A DNA stretch of 7,101 bases, from the NCBI GenBank assembly GCA_032117135.1, contig JAULZV010000041.1, positions 1 to 7,101 on the forward strand. Reading direction: 5' to 3'. Positions within the stretch are counted from its first letter, which is position 1. Every line of letters starts with the position of its first letter. The translations under genes were made by a program, and so were the position numbers. Of the stretch, positions 6,011 through 7,101 are shown piece after piece. This DNA comes from JAULZV01 sp032117135. Its GTDB lineage: Bacteria; Patescibacteriota; Minisyncoccia; Phycocordibacterales; JAACPR01. The notes under the pieces were generated by a model, which was not told where the DNA came from, did not search any database, and saw only the letters and a list, made by a program, of their open reading frames with translations.

Positions 6011-6055
6011 GAAAAACAAAAGCGCCGACACTACGTGTTGGCGCTTTTGTTTTTC
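6011..6055 (+). terminator. Long bidirectional hairpin terminator after tRNA-Leu
   Basis: A 21-pair stem (6011-6031 with 6035-6055, one G-T pair at 6027/6039, loop TAC) has the GC core GCGCC/GGCGC flanked by A-rich and T-rich arms, so it can terminate on either strand. Beyond a 3-base bulge (6008-6010) the pairing continues into the tRNA 3' end, because 6056-6075 is its reverse complement. Confidence 0.85.
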
Positions 6056-6075
6056 GCGCAAGAGAGGACTTGAAC
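6056..6075 (-). repeat. Inverted copy of the tRNA-Leu 3' end
   Basis: These 20 bases are the exact reverse complement of 5988-6007, the last base of the T-stem 5' strand, the T loop and the 3' acceptor strand of tRNA-Leu. Identity stops abruptly on both sides. Such tRNA 3' fragments are typical of integrase attachment sites, but those are normally direct repeats; here the copy is inverted and abuts the terminator. No integrase gene is in the window. Confidence 0.8.
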
Positions 6076-6180
6076 GGCGGAGGCCGCGAAGCCGACTTCG
6101 AAGCGGAGCGGAGAAGGTGTGGCCGAGCCGTGACCAGCAGTACTTAGTGAAGACGAGTGCTTTGCACGAAGTCTGAGCTT
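6076..6180. other. GC-rich non-coding stretch between tRNA-Leu and the toxin-antitoxin pair
   Basis: No convincing gene. The first 45 bases are much richer in GC than the surroundings and contain the palindrome CTTCGAAG (6096-6103) and repeated GAAGC/GGAGCGG words. A second short hairpin, GTGC-TTT-GCAC, lies near 6153-6163 inside a looser inverted repeat (AGAC/GTCT). Positions about 6146-6180 may be a more decayed unit of the tandem repeat that follows. Open frames crossing this stretch run through the tRNA and look spurious. Confidence 0.5.
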
Positions 6181-6268
6181 AGTAACTGCGGGTCAAGTCC
6201 TAGTGACCAAGTCCTTCTTAATCCAGTAACCGCGGGCCAAGCCCTCTCTGACCAAATCCTCCTTCTTA
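6181..6268. repeat. Imperfect 44-base tandem duplication with T-arm-like cores
   Basis: Two units start with AGTAACTGCGGG (6181) and AGTAACCGCGGG (6225) and stay similar to their ends with small indels. Each contains two short cores: TCAAGTCCT (6193) and CCAAGTCCT (6207) in the first, CCAAGCCCT (6237) and CCAAATCCT (6252) in the second. All four resemble TTCAAGTCCT of the tRNA-Leu T arm (5989) and have the same orientation. No coding potential. Confidence 0.72.
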
Positions 6269-6271
6269 TTA

Positions 6272-6299
6272 TTGACACCTCATACCATAAGTATATACT
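6272..6299 (+). promoter_or_regulatory. Near-consensus promoter of the toxin-antitoxin operon
   Basis: A perfect TTGACA (6272-6277), 16 bases, then TATACT (6294-6299). The predicted start near 6306 leaves about 2 bases before ATG 6308. This is the strongest-looking promoter in the window, as expected for a module repressed by its own antitoxin. The operator may overlap it, but no clean palindrome is visible. Confidence 0.8.
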
Positions 6300-6307
6300 T
6301 TAGCTAC

Positions 6308-6589
6308 ATGAAGACTCAAGTCAATTTAAAAATAGATACAGACGTAAAAAAGAAAGCCCAAAAAAAAGCGAGCGAACTTGGCCTCTCTCTCAGTTCCGTC
6401 GTAAATGCCACCCTCAAGCAGTTTGCCAAAACAGGCGAACTTCATTTGTCATCCAAGAAGTATACGGCAACTCCATATCTTGAGCGCATCGCAGCCGAGG
6501 CAATGAAAGAGTATAAAGAAGGAAAATCTTCAGGACCTTTTGATAATGCTGATGATTTAATGCATCATCTTAATTCCCTCAAGAGCTAG
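6308..6589 (+). CDS. RelB/DinJ-family antitoxin
   Basis: This 93-residue protein begins with a ribbon-helix-helix DNA-binding domain: strand TQVNLKI (3-9), helix 11-24 (Lys-rich, TDVKKKAQKKASEL), turn GLSLS (25-29) and helix 2 (30-42). This is the DinJ/RelB pattern. The C-terminal half (about 45-93) is charged, with PYLERIAAEAMKEYKEG (56-72) and an acidic PFDNADDLMHHL stretch (77-88), and should wrap the toxin. By family knowledge the protein neutralises the toxin and represses the operon as a dimer. The ATG at 6308 is preferred over the in-frame TTG at 6272, which is the -35 box itself. The toxin gene starts 5 bases after the stop. The N-terminus is rich in AAA/AAG lysines. Confidence 0.9.
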   Translation: MKTQVNLKIDTDVKKKAQKKASELGLSLSSVVNATLKQFAKTGELHLSSKKYTATPYLERIAAEAMKEYKEGKSSGPFDNADDLMHHLNSLKS

Positions 6590-6594
6590 TCCTT

Positions 6595-6852
6595 ATGTTT
6601 ATCATTTCAAGCAAAAGATTTGATAAACAATTTAGCAAACAATCCATTCGTATCAAAAAGGAATTTGATATAAGGATCAGAATCTTTATGGAAAATCATC
6701 GACACCCAATTCTGAATACTCACAGGCTTGCTGGGAAATTGCGCGGATTGTCGAGTTTCAATATCACTGGCGATATTCGAGTTGTATTTAAAGAAGAAGG
6801 AGATCATGTAATACTGGTCAATATAGGCACTCACAGCGAACTCTATTCTTGA
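6595..6852 (+). CDS. RelE/YafQ-superfamily toxin (mRNA interferase-like)
   Basis: The 85-residue protein matches the compact RelE/ParE fold: N-terminal strand (MFIISSKRFDKQFSK, 1-15), two helices rich in Lys/Arg (16-36), then HRLAGKLRGLSSFNITGDIRVVF (43-65) and HVILVNIGTHSELY (71-84). The LxGKLxG...F.I.GDIRVVF core with terminal GTHxELY is characteristic of YafQ/RelE-type toxins that cut ribosome-bound mRNA. R62 and H80 are the residues I would expect at or near the active site. Length is normal and the frame intact, so it is probably functional. It follows the antitoxin by 5 bases with only a weak purine run (AAGAG) upstream, so translation is likely coupled. A ParE-like gyrase poison cannot be excluded from sequence alone. 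Confidence 0.9.
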   Translation: MFIISSKRFDKQFSKQSIRIKKEFDIRIRIFMENHRHPILNTHRLAGKLRGLSSFNITGDIRVVFKEEGDHVILVNIGTHSELYS

Positions 6853-6880
6853 ACACCTAGACTTTTCCTCTCAAAATTAG

Positions 6881-6886
6881 TACTAT
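6881..6886 (+). promoter_or_regulatory. Possible -10 element of tRNA-His
   Basis: TACTAT ends 10 bases before the tRNA. No good -35 is visible. The tRNA might also be read from the toxin-antitoxin transcript, since no terminator lies between them. Confidence 0.3.
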
Positions 6887-6896
6887 CTCAACACAT

Positions 6897-6969
6897 GGCG
6901 ACCATGGTGTAACGGTTAACATAGAGGTTTGTGGAACCTTTGATTCGGGTTCGATTCCCGATGGCCGCC
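6897..6969 (+). tRNA. tRNA-His, anticodon GUG, with encoded G-1
   Basis: The anticodon loop TTGTGGA (6929-6935) carries GTG at 6931-6933. The extra 5' G6897 (G-1) opposite C6969 (C73) is the identity mark of histidine tRNA. The acceptor is GCGACCA (6898-6904) with TGGCCGC (6962-6968), the D stem GTGT/ACAT, the variable loop 6941-6944, and the T arm TCGGG/CCCGA with loop TTCGATT. Acceptor pair 4-69 is A6901 opposite C6965, a mismatch where bacterial tRNA-His normally has T. The anticodon stem also has a G-T first pair (6924/6940). CCA is not encoded. Confidence 0.94.
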
Positions 6970-6979
6970 CAGATAAATC

Positions 6980-7005
6980 AAAAACCCCGATGCAGAGCAT
7001 CGAGG
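6980..7005 (-). terminator. Terminator of the minus-strand gene at the right edge
   Basis: On the minus strand CCTCGATGC (7005-6997), loop TCT and GCATCGGGG (6993-6985) form nine pairs with one G-U, followed by TTTTT (6984-6980). On the plus strand the same position is a C-A mismatch and there is no T run, so it works for the minus strand. Confidence 0.77.
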
Positions 7006-7019
7006 TATGACCACTTCGT

Positions 7020-7101
7020 TCAGGGTATATCGAACAACGTAAGTTTCTGTGTGTGTACTTGAGTATAGTGAGGCACTCCTTGTTTCTTGACGTAGTTTTG
7101 T
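7020..7101 (-). CDS. C-terminal end of an unidentified protein, cut by the window edge
   Basis: On the minus strand 26 codons are open from the edge to TGA at 7022-7020, ending in QKLTLFDIP. A proper minus-strand terminator starts 14 bases after the stop, which supports a real gene. The visible piece is hydrophilic with no membrane segment. Its end, QKLTLF, resembles the beta-clamp-binding motif (consensus QLSLF and hexamer variants) found at the tails of DNA polymerases such as Pol IV, but the fragment is far too short to name the protein. Confidence 0.62.
   Translation of the reverse strand, partial: QNYVKKQGVPHYTQVHTQKLTLFDIP

Noticed and set aside
5988..6075. Classic integrase attL/attR site at tRNA-Leu
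   Set aside because: The repeated tRNA end is inverted rather than direct, and no integrase gene is present; kept only as a possible remnant.
5964..6176. An open frame running from tRNA-Leu through its terminator into the GC-rich stretch
   Set aside because: It starts inside the tRNA, crosses a strong hairpin and the inverted tRNA copy, has no promoter or ribosome site of its own and resembles the spurious tRNA-derived proteins common in databases.
6181..6268. CRISPR array
   Set aside because: Only two imperfect units, adjoining without unique spacers, and no cas genes.
6272..6307. N-terminal extension of the antitoxin from a TTG
   Set aside because: The TTG is part of a perfect TTGACA -35 element, and ATG 6308 gives the normal ribbon-helix-helix N-terminus.

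Overview
The window looks like a piece of a small, compact bacterial genome, most likely Patescibacteria/CPR (Parcubacteria-like). This is inference. It rests on moderate-to-low GC, short intergenic gaps, several starts with almost no 5' leader and no Shine-Dalgarno motif, tRNAs without an encoded CCA, and a sigma-factor gene overlapping a membrane-protein gene of a type I associate with that group. No single marker proves it.

Layout. Positions 1-905 hold the 3' part of a calcineurin-like metallophosphoesterase. It converges on a minus-strand gene (942-1886) for a four-helix membrane protein of unknown function. A divergent intergenic stretch leads to tRNA-Val(UAC) at 1991-2064 with a terminator. 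Next come two plus-strand genes with near-identical leaderless promoters: a SpoIIAA/STAS-like protein (2157-2549) and an RluA-family pseudouridine synthase (2589-3329). Ribosomal protein L19 (rplS, 3383-3853) follows, with an acidic Thr/Glu-rich tail and a strong terminator.

Positions 3958-5807 form a tightly overlapping three-gene operon: an ECF sigma factor, a three-helix membrane protein with an outer C-terminal domain (likely a non-canonical anti-sigma factor), and a small helical protein I do not recognise. A terminator closes it. tRNA-Leu(GAG) at 5927-6008 follows, with a very long hairpin terminator. Directly behind this lies an inverted copy of the tRNA's 3' end and about 200 bases of GC-rich and tandemly repeated non-coding DNA with degenerate T-arm-like cores. 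This looks like an attachment site or a tRNA-derived repeat.

Next to that repeat is a type II toxin-antitoxin pair (RelB/DinJ-like antitoxin 6308-6589, RelE/YafQ-like toxin 6595-6852) behind a near-consensus promoter, then tRNA-His(GUG) at 6897-6969. The right edge carries the last 26 codons of a minus-strand gene with its own terminator.

How the parts fit together. Most genes are housekeeping translation functions (three tRNAs, L19, a pseudouridine synthase). The sigma/membrane-protein/third-gene operon is a candidate envelope signalling circuit. The tRNA-Leu repeat plus toxin-antitoxin block is the accessory part. Two of the three tRNAs carry an A-C mismatch in the acceptor stem where U would be expected.
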